From: Flavobacterium sp. CFS9 | GTDB taxonomy: Bacteria; Bacteroidota; Bacteroidia; Flavobacteriales; Flavobacteriaceae | DNA length: 64,000 nucleotides | Assembly: GCF_041154745.1 (NCBI RefSeq) | Contig: NZ_AP031573.1 | Location: 2,542,001-2,606,000 of the forward strand | Direction: 5' to 3' | Shown here: positions 7,936 to 18,873 of the stretch, piece by piece | Layout: each line of letters begins with the position of its first letter | Position numbering within the stretch: position 1 is the first letter of the stretch | Notes under the pieces: model-generated | Seen by the model: the letters and a program-made list of their open reading frames with translations, nothing else | Databases searched by the model: none | Told to the model about the DNA's origin: nothing | Made by a program: the position numbers and the translations under genes

Positions 7936-8021
7936 TTTAACCGCAAAGTGCGCGGAGTTTTACGCAAGGTTCACAAAGCTTGGTGTTCTTAGCACTTTTC
8001 TTTGGGAATTTTGCGGTTAAA
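7936..8021. repeat. Inverted repeat element between thiG and thiH
   Basis: Perfect 12-base inverted repeats TTTAACCGCAAA (7936-7947) and TTTGCGGTTAAA (8010-8021) bound an element with internal CGCAAGGTTCACAAAG words. One arm ends 4 bases before the thiH ATG, so the folded RNA would cover the ribosome entry region. The words resemble dispersed Flavobacterium intergenic repeats. Confidence 0.65.
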
Positions 8022-8030
8022 TTAGTTTGT

Positions 8031-8807
8031 CTAGTCATGTAAAAAAGCCGTTAAAGGACTCGAAGCCACAGCGTAATTTTGCTGATGAGCAATTTTAGCC
8101 TCAAAAGCTTTTCGGCCAGCAATGACTGCTTCTTTAAACGCTTCGGCCATTAATGTGGGATTTCCGGCTACGGCAATTGCAGTATTCACTAAAACAGCAT
8201 CAGCACCAATTTCCATTGCTTTTGCAGCATCCGAAGGTGATCCGATTCCGGCATCGACGATCACGGGAACATTACTTTGTTCGACAATAATTTCTAAAAA
8301 ATCAATCGTTTTTAAACCTTTGTTGCTCCCAATAGGAGAACCTAAAGGCATAACAGCTGTTGTTCCGGCGCTTTCCAGATGTTTGCATAATACAGGATCG
8401 GCATGGATGTACGGCAAGATGAAAAAACCAAGTTTGGCGAGTTCCTCTGTTGCTTTTAGAGTCTCTATCGGATCGGGCATTAAATATTTCGGATCGGGAT
8501 GAATTTCAAGTTTCAGCCAGTTCGTTTCTAACGCTTCTCTCGCCAATTGCGCAGCGAAAACGGCTTCTTTGGCGTTTCGTGCCCCCGACGTATTGGGCAA
8601 TAAATGGATGTTCGGATGATTTAAATGCGTTAGAATAGCATCAGTTTCGGTTTCGAGATCGATACGTTTCAACGCTACCGTGACCAACTCACTTTCTGAT
8701 GCCAAAATAGCATTTTCCATTTCCTGATTCGAACCGAATTTTCCTGTCCCTAAAAATAGACGGGAGCTTAAGGTTTTGTCTCCGATGTTAAACAATGACG
8801 TTTGCAT
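8031..8807 (-). CDS. thiG: Thiazole synthase ThiG
   Basis: A 258-residue TIM-barrel enzyme that builds the thiazole phosphate from deoxyxylulose 5-phosphate, dehydroglycine and ThiS-thiocarboxylate. The Schiff-base lysine is Lys99 in [10 protein letters not shown]. Phosphate-binding segments are GSPIGSNKG and [20 protein letters not shown]. Its start overlaps the end of thiE by 20 bases, indicating translational coupling. Confidence 0.97.
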   Translation of the reverse strand: MQTSLFNIGDKTLSSRLFLGTGKFGSNQEMENAILASESELVTVALKRIDLETETDAILTHLNHPNIHLLPNTSGARNAKEAVFAAQLAREALETNWLKLEIHPDPKYLMPDPIETLKATEELAKLGFFILPYIHADPVLCKHLESAGTTAVMPLGSPIGSNKGLKTIDFLEIIVEQSNVPVIVDAGIGSPSDAAKAMEIGADAVLVNTAIAVAGNPTLMAEAFKEAVIAGRKAFEAKIAHQQNYAVASSPLTAFLHD

Positions 8808-9426
8808 ATAACTTTTCGTTTAATTGTTGAATGAGTTTTTCTTTTTGATCACTTTCTGTAAGCATTCCGGAGATTGCAATTCCATGAATCCCGGTTTCCA
8901 TTAAAGGAGAGACATCGTTCAGAGTGATTCCTCCAATAGCATAAACAGGAATCTCCAGTTTATTGCGTTTTAGCTCCTGAATAATTTTAAAATAACCTGA
9001 CAATCCCAGAATTGGACTTAGTTTTTCTTTGGTTGTTGTAAAACGAAAGGGCCCCAAACCAATATAATCGCAGCCATTTTTGATGTGATTTTCAATGTCT
9101 TCAAAAGTGTTGGCTGTTGCTCCTATGATTTTGGTATTTCCAAGTATTGTCCTTGCTTCGTCAATTTTCATGTCTGATAGTCCCAAATGAACTCCGTCTG
9201 CGGCGATCTGCTGAGCGAGATGCAGGTTGTCGTTTACAATAAAATTAGCGAGATATTCTTCGCATAAAAATTTTACTGCTTCCGCCAGAGTGAAAGTGTC
9301 TTTCTCCGTTTGATTTTTAAAACGTAACTGTACCCAATCGCATCCGGCATCTAGAGCCTGATGGATATTATACAGTTGTTCCTCTATGGTTTTCCCCTGA
9401 GAGATATATTGTAATTTATGATACAT
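8788..9426 (-). CDS. thiE: Thiamine-phosphate synthase ThiE
   Basis: A 212-residue ThiE that couples HMP-pyrophosphate with thiazole phosphate to thiamine phosphate. Family motifs are [41 protein letters not shown] and AIGGI. It overlaps thiD by 11 bases upstream and thiG by 20 downstream. A second, more divergent ThiE/TenI-like protein is encoded two genes upstream; this copy keeps the canonical motifs and is the likely synthase. Confidence 0.95.
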   Translation of the reverse strand: MYHKLQYISQGKTIEEQLYNIHQALDAGCDWVQLRFKNQTEKDTFTLAEAVKFLCEEYLANFIVNDNLHLAQQIAADGVHLGLSDMKIDEARTILGNTKIIGATANTFEDIENHIKNGCDYIGLGPFRFTTTKEKLSPILGLSGYFKIIQELKRNKLEIPVYAIGGITLNDVSPLMETGIHGIAISGMLTESDQKEKLIQQLNEKLYANVIV

Positions 9427-10171
9427 AATGATGTCCGATTAAGGTTGGAGTGGAATTCAGGTATTTTTCGATGTAGTTTTTCGCATTCCTGCAAGCTTTT
9501 TCCAAAGATGGATTACGTGCAAGATTTGAGGCAATCGCGGCGGATAATACACAGCCGGAACCGTGTTTGGCAAAGCATTTTTTATCAGAAGGCAGAAGGT
9601 CGATGATTTCGTTCTTTAGGAACAAACGATCCGTTCCGGTTGCCGAAGGATTATGCCCGCCTTTTAATAGAATGTTTGTTGGAATTTTATTCTGAAATTC
9701 AGATTGATTGGTAATAAAACCCGGAAACAATATTTCAATTTCGTTGTAATTAGGAGTAATTAAGTCAATTTTTGACAGCGTATCATTTAATTCTAAACGA
9801 TCTTCAATACTCATAAATTCAAATTGGGTAGACGATTTTAAAACCGGGTCCCAAACTATTAAAGTGCTTGGGGATGCTTGTTTTATGGTCGAAAGAATGG
9901 GATTCAGATAATCCAAAGACGGTACAATTCCAATTTTGACCGCACTGATTTTATAACGATCAAAAAAGGTTTCAATAGAATGAATTACAAAGCTCAAATC
10001 GGTCCATTGAATTTCAATAAACTCGTCTTCCGTCTGAATGGTATTGGCAGTTAAGATAGCAAAACCTGTTACCTGATGCTGCTCGAATGTTTTGATATCC
10101 GCTAAAACACCGGCACCGCCCGAAGGATCAAAACCTGCTATTGAAAGTGTGATTGGACGATTTGCTGACAT
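9416..10171 (-). CDS. thiD: Hydroxymethylpyrimidine (phosphate) kinase ThiD
   Basis: A 251-residue ribokinase-fold kinase that phosphorylates HMP and HMP-phosphate. Seen: SIAGFDPSGGAGVLADIKTF near the N-terminus, DPVLKSS, LLKGGHN, and the anion-hole/catalytic GSGCVLSAAI near residues 205-214. It overlaps the TenI-like gene by 34 bases and thiE by 11. Confidence 0.95.
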   Translation of the reverse strand: MSANRPITLSIAGFDPSGGAGVLADIKTFEQHQVTGFAILTANTIQTEDEFIEIQWTDLSFVIHSIETFFDRYKISAVKIGIVPSLDYLNPILSTIKQASPSTLIVWDPVLKSSTQFEFMSIEDRLELNDTLSKIDLITPNYNEIEILFPGFITNQSEFQNKIPTNILLKGGHNPSATGTDRLFLKNEIIDLLPSDKKCFAKHGSGCVLSAAIASNLARNPSLEKACRNAKNYIEKYLNSTPTLIGHHYVS

Positions 10172-10728
10172 AATTTGAATTGTTTTATAGGGTTTTTATT
10201 TTTCCAGATAGCTCCTAAAAGAGCCACATCATCAAAGCCATTTTCTAGTGTTTTTTGGATGTTTTTGACATCAATTCCTCCTAAAGCGATAACTTTAGTC
10301 TTGTGATTTATTTTCGAGTTTAAAGCTTCAAAAAGATTCGTTTCCGGATAATAGTCCTCTTTGGAAATACTTTGGTAGACCGGGCTTAAAAATGCGTAGC
10401 CAAACTCGGGTGGTAAGGAATTGAAATCTTCTATTGAATGCGTTGATGTGGAAAATATGATTCCATTTACAGTATTTAAATTGTTGTTTTTTCTTTCTTT
10501 TTCCGAAAAATGAATTCGGTTTATTCCAAAGTCTTCTGCCAGAACAGGATAATTGTGCAAAACCAGTTTGTTTCTGTTTTCTAATTTTATTTGATGAAGA
10601 AAAACTGCCATTTCATTTTCAGAAAAATCAGGCTTCCTGATATGAAGCAATGCCAATCCTTCTTCAAATAAAGAATCCAGAATGCTGATTTCATTTGCTA
10701 TAGCAGAAGGATTGGTAATTACGATCAT
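10138..10728 (-). CDS. TenI/ThiE-like thiamine phosphate synthase family protein
   Basis: A 196-residue TIM-barrel protein related to ThiE and TenI. It keeps short versions of the motifs (LLHIRKPD, LHNYP, NRIHFSEKE, STSTHS, LSPVYQSISK, VIALGGI) but lacks the ThiE GP-f-TxTK sequence. TenI isomerises the thiazole carboxylate tautomer, which would fit its place beside thiG; a second synthase activity cannot be excluded. It overlaps thiD by 34 bases and is 76 bases after thiC. Confidence 0.8.
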   Translation of the reverse strand: MIVITNPSAIANEISILDSLFEEGLALLHIRKPDFSENEMAVFLHQIKLENRNKLVLHNYPVLAEDFGINRIHFSEKERKNNNLNTVNGIIFSTSTHSIEDFNSLPPEFGYAFLSPVYQSISKEDYYPETNLFEALNSKINHKTKVIALGGIDVKNIQKTLENGFDDVALLGAIWKNKNPIKQFKLCQQIVQSHFQ

Positions 10729-10739
10729 ATTTTTTTGAG

Positions 10740-10803
10740 TTGTAAGATGTGAGTTGTGAAATGTGAAATGTAGAGTGGATAGCAGTCATTTCACATTTTA
10801 CAT
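10740..10803. repeat. GTGAAATGTG word repeats between thiC and the TenI-like gene
   Basis: Repeated GATGTGAG, GTGAAATGTGAAATGT, and the inverse ATTTCACATTTTACAT, so the spacer can fold on itself. It belongs to the same word family as 6742-6803. Confidence 0.55.
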
Positions 10804-10804
10804 A

Positions 10805-12697
<1,893 letters not shown>

Positions 12698-12749
12698 CTA
12701 AATCTTAGATGAAATTGGAATTTGCAGTTTTTAGAATTGAAAGTTATTC

Positions 12750-12956
12750 TTAACCTCCCTGAGTAGCAGAAATAATCAGAATTTCGTCAGTTTCGGATAC
12801 AAGTTGTTGGTTCCAGTTGGATTTTGGAACAACAGTATTGTTGATGGCAACGGCAATTCCGTTTTGTTTGTTCGGAATTTCGAGATCGAGCAATGATTGA
12901 ATGCTTAGCGATTCAGCATTGAATTTTTTGATTTGTTGGTTGATTTTTAGTTCCAT
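12750..12956 (-). CDS. thiS: Sulfur carrier protein ThiS
   Basis: A 68-residue ubiquitin-like protein ending in ATQGG; the terminal Gly-Gly is adenylated by ThiF and thiocarboxylated to give sulfur to ThiG. Segments [24 protein letters not shown] and [11 protein letters not shown] match the family. First gene of the thi operon, about 77 bases after the riboswitch. Confidence 0.96.
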   Translation of the reverse strand: MELKINQQIKKFNAESLSIQSLLDLEIPNKQNGIAVAINNTVVPKSNWNQQLVSETDEILIISATQGG

Positions 12957-13004
12957 TCCTTGTAAGTTTAGTATGTAGTTATACTTTAGGAATGGCTACA
13001 ATCA

Positions 13005-13018
13005 CGCATAGAAATGCG
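13005..13018 (-). promoter_or_regulatory. Small hairpin after the TPP aptamer (possible expression platform)
   Basis: CGCAT / ATGCG with a 4-base loop follows the aptamer on the minus strand. There is no T-run after it, so control would more likely be translational than by termination. Only a suggestion. Confidence 0.35.
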
Positions 13019-13033
13019 CGCAGAAGTCATCTT

Positions 13034-13114
13034 ACTTTTCCCTACGCTAGTATGAACTAGATCAGGTTCAGAGGGTAAAATCTCAGCCTGCAAAGTTGCA
13101 GACACCCCTAAAGT
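13034..13114 (-). promoter_or_regulatory. TPP riboswitch (THI element)
   Basis: On the minus strand the aptamer signature reads AGGGGTGTC ... GCTGAGA ... ACCCTCTGAACCTGATCT ... CTAGCGTAGGGAA. The helix P1 arms ACTTT (13110-13114) and AAAGT (13034-13038) pair. It sits between the -7 box at 13121-13128 and thiS, so thiamine pyrophosphate should repress the whole eight-gene operon. Confidence 0.97.
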
Positions 13115-13120
13115 GTGAAG

Positions 13121-13128
13121 CAAATGTA
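13121..13128 (-). promoter_or_regulatory. thi operon promoter -7 box
   Basis: The minus strand reads TACATTTG, a perfect TAnnTTTG, about 7 bases before the riboswitch P1 helix. No clear -33 element. Confidence 0.6.
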
Positions 13129-13240
13129 ATAATTTTTTTTTAAGTTTTTAGTCTCAGTTCTCAGTTTTCAAATTTTAGCCTAAAATACTTAGGTTTAAAA
13201 ACTGAAAGTTGTAACCGTGACTGCGACTGAAAACTGTAAA

Positions 13241-13813
13241 CTATCTAGTCCTTGTCCAGCAGTCTGCAACATGATCGTTAACCATACCGGTAGCCTGCAT
13301 ATGAGCGTAAATCACGGTTGATCCGACAAACTTGAAGCCTCTTTTTTTCAAATCTTTACTAATTTCGTCCGAAATGGGAGTAGTAGCAGGGACGTCTTTT
13401 AATGTTTTCGGGTTGTTGTCGATCGGTTTTCCGTTGACAAATTTCCAAATATAGTCTGAGAAAGTGCCAAATTCTTCCTGCACTTTCAGGAATGCCTGTG
13501 CGTTTGAAACAGTGGCGCGAATTTTAAGTTTGTTGCGAATAATTCCAGTATCCTGTAGTAAGGACTCTATTTTTTCTTCCGGATATTGAGCGATTTTTTT
13601 ATAATCGAACTGATCAAAAGCGGCTCTGAAATTCTCTCTTTTATTCAGAATCGTAATCCAGCTTAAACCTGCCTGAAAAGTTTCCAGAATTAAAAATTCG
13701 AAAATAGACGGGTCGTCATAAATGGCAACACCCCATTCTTCGTCGTGGTATTTTTTATATAAATCGCTGGAAGAACACCAGCCGCAGCGTACCAGATTTT
13801 TATTCTCCATCAT
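13241..13813 (-). CDS. tag: DNA-3-methyladenine glycosylase I
   Basis: A 190-residue Tag glycosylase that removes 3-methyladenine from alkylated DNA. Seen: RCGWCSSSDLYKKYHDEEWG at the N-terminus (zinc cysteine and histidine), FEFLILETFQAGLSWITILNKRE, and the C-terminal YAHMQATGMVNDHVADC with the remaining zinc ligands. Two ATG codons are adjacent at the start. It overlaps the transporter gene upstream by 14 bases, so the two are co-transcribed. Confidence 0.96.
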   Translation of the reverse strand: MMENKNLVRCGWCSSSDLYKKYHDEEWGVAIYDDPSIFEFLILETFQAGLSWITILNKRENFRAAFDQFDYKKIAQYPEEKIESLLQDTGIIRNKLKIRATVSNAQAFLKVQEEFGTFSDYIWKFVNGKPIDNNPKTLKDVPATTPISDEISKDLKKRGFKFVGSTVIYAHMQATGMVNDHVADCWTRTR

Positions 13814-14486
13814 TTAGGTGTTTGGATTTTTCGTGAACAGGATCTTTGTCTAAATATTTCTTAATCAGGTGATGTCCTGCATAAATCGCCGGTGTCAGTA
13901 AAACAGCTACAGACAGTTTGAAAATGTAACCTGTTAGTCCTGAGGAAATAAAGGTGTCAAAATCAATTTTTCCGGGTAACCAAAAGGCAATTCCAAGTAC
14001 AATAAAAGAATCAAACAATTGTGAGATTACAGTTGATCCAGTTGTTCTGAGCCATATTTTTCGCTCTCCGGTACGTCTTTTGAAAAACCAGAAGATCCAG
14101 ACATCAATCAATTGAGAAGCCATAAAGGCAATTAAACTCCCCACAATGATCCACATACTTTGTCCGAAAACCGCTTTAAATTGCTCGTCATTAACCGGAC
14201 TGATTCCTTTGGCCGCGGGTATTACGATTGCCATAAATAAGATCAGAAAAGCATAAGCAATCAGACAAGCCGTAATAAAGGACAGCTTTTTGACTCCTTT
14301 TTCGCCAAAATATTCATTGATTAAATCGGTTGTCAGAAAGACAATCGGCCACGGTAAAATACCGATACTCATTACAAAAGGGCCAATCTGGATTAATTTT
14401 CCTCCAATAAGTTCAGCTACGACAGCATTGGTTATAAAGATACCGGCTAGTACTACAAAAACAATTTCTCTACGGGTTTTAAACAT
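13800..14486 (-). CDS. Queuosine precursor transporter (VUT/YhhQ family)
   Basis: A 228-residue inner-membrane protein with about six membrane segments, matching the VUT/YhhQ family that imports queuosine precursors such as preQ0 or preQ1. Typical blocks are NAVVAELIGGKLI, GILPWPIVFLTTDLINEYFGEKGVKK and the C-terminal FDSFIVLGIAFWLPGK. The coupling to tag looks genomic rather than functional. A TAAATTTG box at 14508-14515 (minus) lies 22 bases upstream. Confidence 0.92.
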   Translation of the reverse strand: MFKTRREIVFVVLAGIFITNAVVAELIGGKLIQIGPFVMSIGILPWPIVFLTTDLINEYFGEKGVKKLSFITACLIAYAFLILFMAIVIPAAKGISPVNDEQFKAVFGQSMWIIVGSLIAFMASQLIDVWIFWFFKRRTGERKIWLRTTGSTVISQLFDSFIVLGIAFWLPGKIDFDTFISSGLTGYIFKLSVAVLLTPAIYAGHHLIKKYLDKDPVHEKSKHLNDGE

Positions 14487-14507
14487 GTGGTTCGGTTAAT
14501 GATGTTT

Positions 14508-14515
14508 CAAATTTA
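14508..14515 (-). promoter_or_regulatory. -7 box for the transporter-tag operon
   Basis: The minus strand reads TAAATTTG, 22 bases before the ATG at 14486. The -33 element is not obvious. Confidence 0.5.
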
Positions 14516-14614
14516 AACTATTTCTCTATAACTTTTTAGCGGAATATTTAAATTAAAGGGTAGTTTTTAGCGGATTCCAAAGTTAAAATTTCCAAATGAA
14601 TACTGATTTTTAGT

Positions 14615-14622
14615 TACATTTG
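14615..14622 (+). promoter_or_regulatory. -7 box for the M3 peptidase gene
   Basis: TACATTTG, 36 bases before ATG 14658. No convincing -33 element. Confidence 0.5.
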
Positions 14623-14657
14623 GAACAATAACCTATTTTAAAAACAAATCAACGATA

Positions 14658-16769
14658 ATGAAAAAATTAATGACAATTTTTCTCATGGGAACAACCTTAT
14701 TTGCGGCTGACGCACAGACCATTCAGGATAATCCACTGGTTCAAAAATGGAAAGGTCCTTATGGTGGGGTTCCTGCATTTAATGAGTATCAGGTTTCACA
14801 GTTTAAACCGGCAATTGAATTTGCGATTCAGGAAAAATTAAGCGAAATAGATGCGATTGCAAACAATCCAAAAGCGCCAACTTTTGAGAATACGATTGCT
14901 GCTATGGAGCGTTCAGGTGCAACAATGGATCGAATTTCGACTGTTTACGGAATTTACAGATCTAATTTAAGCAGCCCGGAATTTAGTGCTATTGACAGAG
15001 AAATGTCTCCTAAGTTTTCGGAGTTTAGTGATAAAATCAATCAGAATAAAAAACTCTTTGCAAGAATTGAAACACTTTATAATGCTAAAGAGAGTAAAAA
15101 GTTGACTAGTGAACAGCAGCGTTTAATATGGTTGTATTATACAAATTTTGTACGTCAGGGCGCAAAACTAAATGAGACTGATAAAACGAAAGTGGCTGCA
15201 ATCAATAAAGAGTTGGCGTCACTTTTTACCCGTTTTAGTCAAAACTTATTGGCAGAAGAACAAAATCAATATGTGGAATTGAAAACAGAAAGTGATTTTG
15301 ATGGTCTGCCTGAAGAGGTTAAGAAAGCAGCTATTGCTGAGGCTAAAGACAGAAAGCTGAATGTTATGGGTTGTATTGCTAATACACGTTCGTCAATTGA
15401 GCCTTTCCTGACTTTTTCTACACGCAGAGATTTAAGAGAGAAGGCGTTTGAGATTTTTGTAAAACGTGGAGATAATGGAAACGCTAATGATAACAATTCG
15501 ACGGCGGTTTCTATCTTAGAATTAAGAACTCAAAAAGCTAAGTTATTAGGTTTCCCAACTTTTGCGCATTGGAGTTTATCGAACAAAATGGCAAAGGATC
15601 CTCAGAAAACTTTAGATTTGATGCTTTCTGTATGGGAGCCTGCAGTTGCAAAAGTGCGTGAAGATGTAGCCGAAATGCAAAAAATCGCAGATGCAGAAGG
15701 AGGTAAATTTAAAATTCAGCCATGGGATTACCGTTATTATGCTGAAAAAGTTAGAAAAGCGAAGTACGATTTAGATCAAAATGAAGTTAAGCCGTATTTA
15801 CAATTAGAAAAACTAAGAGAAGGAATGTTTTGGGTAGCGGGCGAGTTGTTTAATTTGAATTTTAAACAAATTACAAATGTGCCGGTTTACCATCCTGATG
15901 TTCGTGTTTGGGAAGTAACTAATAAATTGACAGGTAAGGCTGTTGGTTTGTGGTATTTTGACCCTTATGCACGTGCAGGTAAACGTTCAGGAGCGTGGAT
16001 GAATGCCTATCGAAACCAGGAGAGAATGGATGGGGATGTGTTAACGATTGTGTCTAATAACTGTAACTTTGTGAAAGGAGCTCCAAACGAGCCTATTTTA
16101 ATCTCTTGGGAAGATGCTTCAACGTTGTTTCATGAGTTCGGACACGCGCTTCACGGATTGTGTTCAAATGTGACGTATCCAAGTTTAGCCGGAACTTCTG
16201 TAGCTCGTGATTATGTGGAGTTCCCGTCTCAATTATTAGAGCATTGGTTAGCGACTCCGGAAGTATTAAACAAATTTGCATTGCATTATAAAACAGGAGA
16301 ACCTTTGCCAAAGGCTCTAGTGGAAAGAATTGAGAGAGCAGGTACTTTTGGAGAAGGATTTTCAACTGTTGAAACGATTTCAAGTTCATTGATTGATATG
16401 AAATTACATTTAGCTACAGAAAAAATTGATCCAAAGAAATTTGAAAAAGAAACTTTAGATGCCCTTCATATGCCTTCAGAAATTGTAATGCGTCACAGAA
16501 TCCCGCAATTCGGGCATATCTTTTCAGGAGATGGTTATTCTGCCGGATATTACGGTTATTTATGGGCTGATGTGATCAATGCTGATGCATGGGAAGCTTT
16601 TACAGAAGGAAAAGGTGCTTATGATAAAGCGGTAGGTAAAAGATTGTTAGATAACATATTTAGCGTAGGAAACACTATTGATCAGGAGAAAGCCTATGAA
16701 AATTTCAGAGGAAGAGCTCCTAAATCTGATGCCTTGATGAGAGCCAGAAATTTTCCAATCAAGAAGTAA
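14658..16769 (+). CDS. dcp: M3 family metallopeptidase (peptidyl-dipeptidase Dcp type)
   Basis: A 703-residue exported zinc peptidase. An N-terminal signal peptide (cleavage near ADAQT) predicts a periplasmic location. The catalytic motif HEFGH is at residues 492-496 (FHEFGHALHG), with the third zinc ligand Glu in the downstream VEFPSQLLEHW segment, and the GYSAGYYGYLWADV block typical of Dcp/oligopeptidase A. Dcp releases C-terminal dipeptides from oligopeptides. It stands alone, with its own promoter box and a terminator downstream. Confidence 0.94.
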   Translation: MKKLMTIFLMGTTLFAADAQTIQDNPLVQKWKGPYGGVPAFNEYQVSQFKPAIEFAIQEKLSEIDAIANNPKAPTFENTIAAMERSGATMDRISTVYGIYRSNLSSPEFSAIDREMSPKFSEFSDKINQNKKLFARIETLYNAKESKKLTSEQQRLIWLYYTNFVRQGAKLNETDKTKVAAINKELASLFTRFSQNLLAEEQNQYVELKTESDFDGLPEEVKKAAIAEAKDRKLNVMGCIANTRSSIEPFLTFSTRRDLREKAFEIFVKRGDNGNANDNNSTAVSILELRTQKAKLLGFPTFAHWSLSNKMAKDPQKTLDLMLSVWEPAVAKVREDVAEMQKIADAEGGKFKIQPWDYRYYAEKVRKAKYDLDQNEVKPYLQLEKLREGMFWVAGELFNLNFKQITNVPVYHPDVRVWEVTNKLTGKAVGLWYFDPYARAGKRSGAWMNAYRNQERMDGDVLTIVSNNCNFVKGAPNEPILISWEDASTLFHEFGHALHGLCSNVTYPSLAGTSVARDYVEFPSQLLEHWLATPEVLNKFALHYKTGEPLPKALVERIERAGTFGEGFSTVETISSSLIDMKLHLATEKIDPKKFEKETLDALHMPSEIVMRHRIPQFGHIFSGDGYSAGYYGYLWADVINADAWEAFTEGKGAYDKAVGKRLLDNIFSVGNTIDQEKAYENFRGRAPKSDALMRARNFPIKK

Positions 16770-16777
16770 ATAGTTGT

Positions 16778-16950
16778 ATGCGAAATGTTATTTGTGAGAT
16801 GTAAAATGTGAGATGGAATTAGGAAGCTTGAGATATACTAAATAATCAGAGTTACTTTGAAGATGAGATAGATTCAGGCCGTCACCTTAAAAGATGCGAT
16901 TCTAACATCTTGCATCTCACAAACAACATTTCACAAATAAACATCTCACA
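16778..16950. repeat. Intergenic GTGAGATGT / ACATCTCAC inverted word repeats
   Basis: Direct words GTGAGATGTAAAATGTGAGATG (16794-16815) are mirrored by CATCTTGCATCTCACAAAC and CATTTCACAAATAAACATCTCAC (about 16908-16949), so the whole spacer could form a long imperfect hairpin. No coding potential is seen. Confidence 0.55.
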
Positions 16951-16952
16951 AT

Positions 16953-16988
16953 AAAAAAGCCCGAATAAATTAATATTCGGGCTTTTTT
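16953..16988. terminator. Bidirectional terminator between dcp and tsf
   Basis: AAAAAAGCCCGAATA / TATTCGGGCTTTTTT-type stem with an AATTA loop; A-run on one side and T-run on the other. It serves the convergent dcp and rpsB-tsf transcripts. Confidence 0.9.
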
Positions 16989-17005
16989 GTATTGAAAATA
17001 ATATA

Positions 17006-17968
17006 TTAACCTAAAGTAACTCTTTTGAAACCTGTGATCTCAACGTTGAATCCTTTAACGTAATCACCAACTTTTTTACTGTCATCTTTGATGAAGTTTT
17101 GATCCAATAAAGCTTTTTCCTGATCTAAAGTAGTGTTATCAGAGATGAAACGTTGTACTTTTCCTGGAAGGATTTTGTCCCAAATTTGCTCTGGTTTACC
17201 TTCAGCTTTTAATTCAGCTTTAGCATCTTCTTCAGCTTGTTTGATAACTTCAGGAGTTAATTGAGAGAAAGAGATGTATTTAGGAACATTTTTTAAAGTT
17301 TTTCCTAAACGTGCAGCTTCTTCATTATCTTTTTCGATTACAGCAATACGGGCAGCAAGTTCAGATTCAACGAAAGCAGGATCAAAATCTTTGTAAGATA
17401 ATGTATCAGCTCCCATAGAAGCTACTTGCATAGAGATGTCTTTTGTTAAAGTCTCAGCGTTGTCAACTTTAGCAGAAATAGCTGTTAAAGCAGCAATTTT
17501 GTTAACGTGAACATAAGATCCAACGAAAGCACCTTCTAAAATTTCGAAACCACCGATTTCGATTTTCTCACCGATAACACCTGTTTGCTCGATTAATTTT
17601 TCAGCAACAGTAATTCCGTTGAAATCTGAAGCTAAGAAATCTTCTTTAGAAGAGAAGTTGATCGCTTTTTCAACTAAATCTTTAGCTAAAGTTACGAAAG
17701 CTTCATTTTTACCTACGAAGTCAGTCTCACAGTTTAAAGTGATGATCGCTCCTTTAGTGTTGTCAGCATTGATGAAAGAAACAGCAGCTCCTTCAGAAGA
17801 CTCACGGTCAGAACGGTTAGCAGCAACTTTTTGTCCTTTTTCTCTAAGGATTTGGATAGCTTTATCGAAATCTCCTTCAGCTTCAACTAAAGCTTTTTTA
17901 CAGTCCATCATTCCGGCACCTGTAGATTGTCTTAATTTATTTACGTCTGCAGCAGTAATTGTTGCCAT
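17006..17968 (-). CDS. tsf: Translation elongation factor Ts
   Basis: A 320-residue EF-Ts, the nucleotide exchange factor for EF-Tu. The N-terminal UBA-like domain (VNKLRQSTGAGMMDCKKALVEAEGDFDKAI) and the core signature NCETDFVGKNEAF are clear. Length and order (rpsB then tsf, same strand, 137 bases apart) are standard. Confidence 0.98.
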   Translation of the reverse strand: MATITAADVNKLRQSTGAGMMDCKKALVEAEGDFDKAIQILREKGQKVAANRSDRESSEGAAVSFINADNTKGAIITLNCETDFVGKNEAFVTLAKDLVEKAINFSSKEDFLASDFNGITVAEKLIEQTGVIGEKIEIGGFEILEGAFVGSYVHVNKIAALTAISAKVDNAETLTKDISMQVASMGADTLSYKDFDPAFVESELAARIAVIEKDNEEAARLGKTLKNVPKYISFSQLTPEVIKQAEEDAKAELKAEGKPEQIWDKILPGKVQRFISDNTTLDQEKALLDQNFIKDDSKKVGDYVKGFNVEITGFKRVTLG

Positions 17969-17994
17969 AATATTTTGAATTTTAATGTTAAAAG

Positions 17995-18102
17995 TAAAAA
18001 TTCCATCTTCTAAATCCCAAACTCCAATTTTAATAAATTATCAACATAACGTTTTTAATTCTTATTTGGAGTTTGGAATTTAAAATTTGGAATTTAAAAT
18101 TT
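17995..18102. repeat. AAATCCCAAACTCC / GGAGTTTGGAATTT inverted repeat in the rpsB-tsf spacer
   Basis: CTAAATCCCAAACTCCAAT near 18011 is mirrored by ATTTGGAGTTTGGAATTT near 18063, then TTAAAATTTGGAATTT follows. The arms could pair around a 30-base loop. Same word family as 5192-5238. Confidence 0.55.
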
Positions 18103-18105
18103 GAT

Positions 18106-18873
18106 TTATTCTTCAGTTGCAGGAGCAGCCTCAGCCTCAGCAGCAGGAGCAGCTTCTTCAGCTACTTCAACTTCTTTTTCAGAACCTCTGTCAGAAAGAC
18201 CTTCGATTACTGCAGTAGTCACTAAAGATAAAATTTTGTCAATTGATTTAGAAGCATCATCATTTGCTGGAATTACGTAATCAACCTCTCTTGGGTCAGA
18301 ATTCGTATCAACCATTGCGAAAACTGGAATGTTTAATTTTTGTGCTTCTTTTATTGCGATATGTTCAGCTTTGATATCTACTACGAACAATGCTGCAGGT
18401 AGTCTAGACATATCAGCGATTGAACCTAAGTTTTTCTCTAATTTAGCACGTAAACGATCAACTTGCAAACGCTCTTTTTTAGATAGCGTGTTGAAAGTAC
18501 CATCTTTCTTCATTTTATCGATAGAAGACATTTTTTTAACTGCCTTTCTGATAGTTACGAAGTTAGTTAGCATTCCACCTGGCCATCTTTCAGTGATGTA
18601 AGGCATGTTTGCAGCTTTTGCTTTATCAGCAACGATGTCTTTTGCTTGTTTTTTGGTAGCTACGAATAAGATTTTTCTACCTGATGCAGCGATTTTTTTC
18701 AAAGCTTCGTTAGCTTCTTCAATTTTAGCTGCAGTTTTATATAGATTGATAATGTGAATACCATTACGCTCCATATAAATGTAAGGAGCCATGTTTGGAT
18801 CCCATTTTCTAGTCATGTGTCCGAAGTGAACACCTGCTTCTAGTAATTCTTTTACTTCTATTTTGTTTGCCAT
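18106..18873 (-). CDS. rpsB: 30S ribosomal protein S2
   Basis: A 255-residue S2. Signatures: LLEAGVHFGHMTRKWDPNM, IERWPGGMLTNF-type segment (ITERWPGGMLTNFVTI) and PVFAMVDTNSDPREVDYVIPANDDA. A 25-residue Ala/Glu-rich tail after residue 230 (EVAEEAAPAAEAEAA) is a low-complexity extension common in Bacteroidota. It precedes tsf. Confidence 0.98.
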   Translation of the reverse strand: MANKIEVKELLEAGVHFGHMTRKWDPNMAPYIYMERNGIHIINLYKTAAKIEEANEALKKIAASGRKILFVATKKQAKDIVADKAKAANMPYITERWPGGMLTNFVTIRKAVKKMSSIDKMKKDGTFNTLSKKERLQVDRLRAKLEKNLGSIADMSRLPAALFVVDIKAEHIAIKEAQKLNIPVFAMVDTNSDPREVDYVIPANDDASKSIDKILSLVTTAVIEGLSDRGSEKEVEVAEEAAPAAEAEAAPATEE

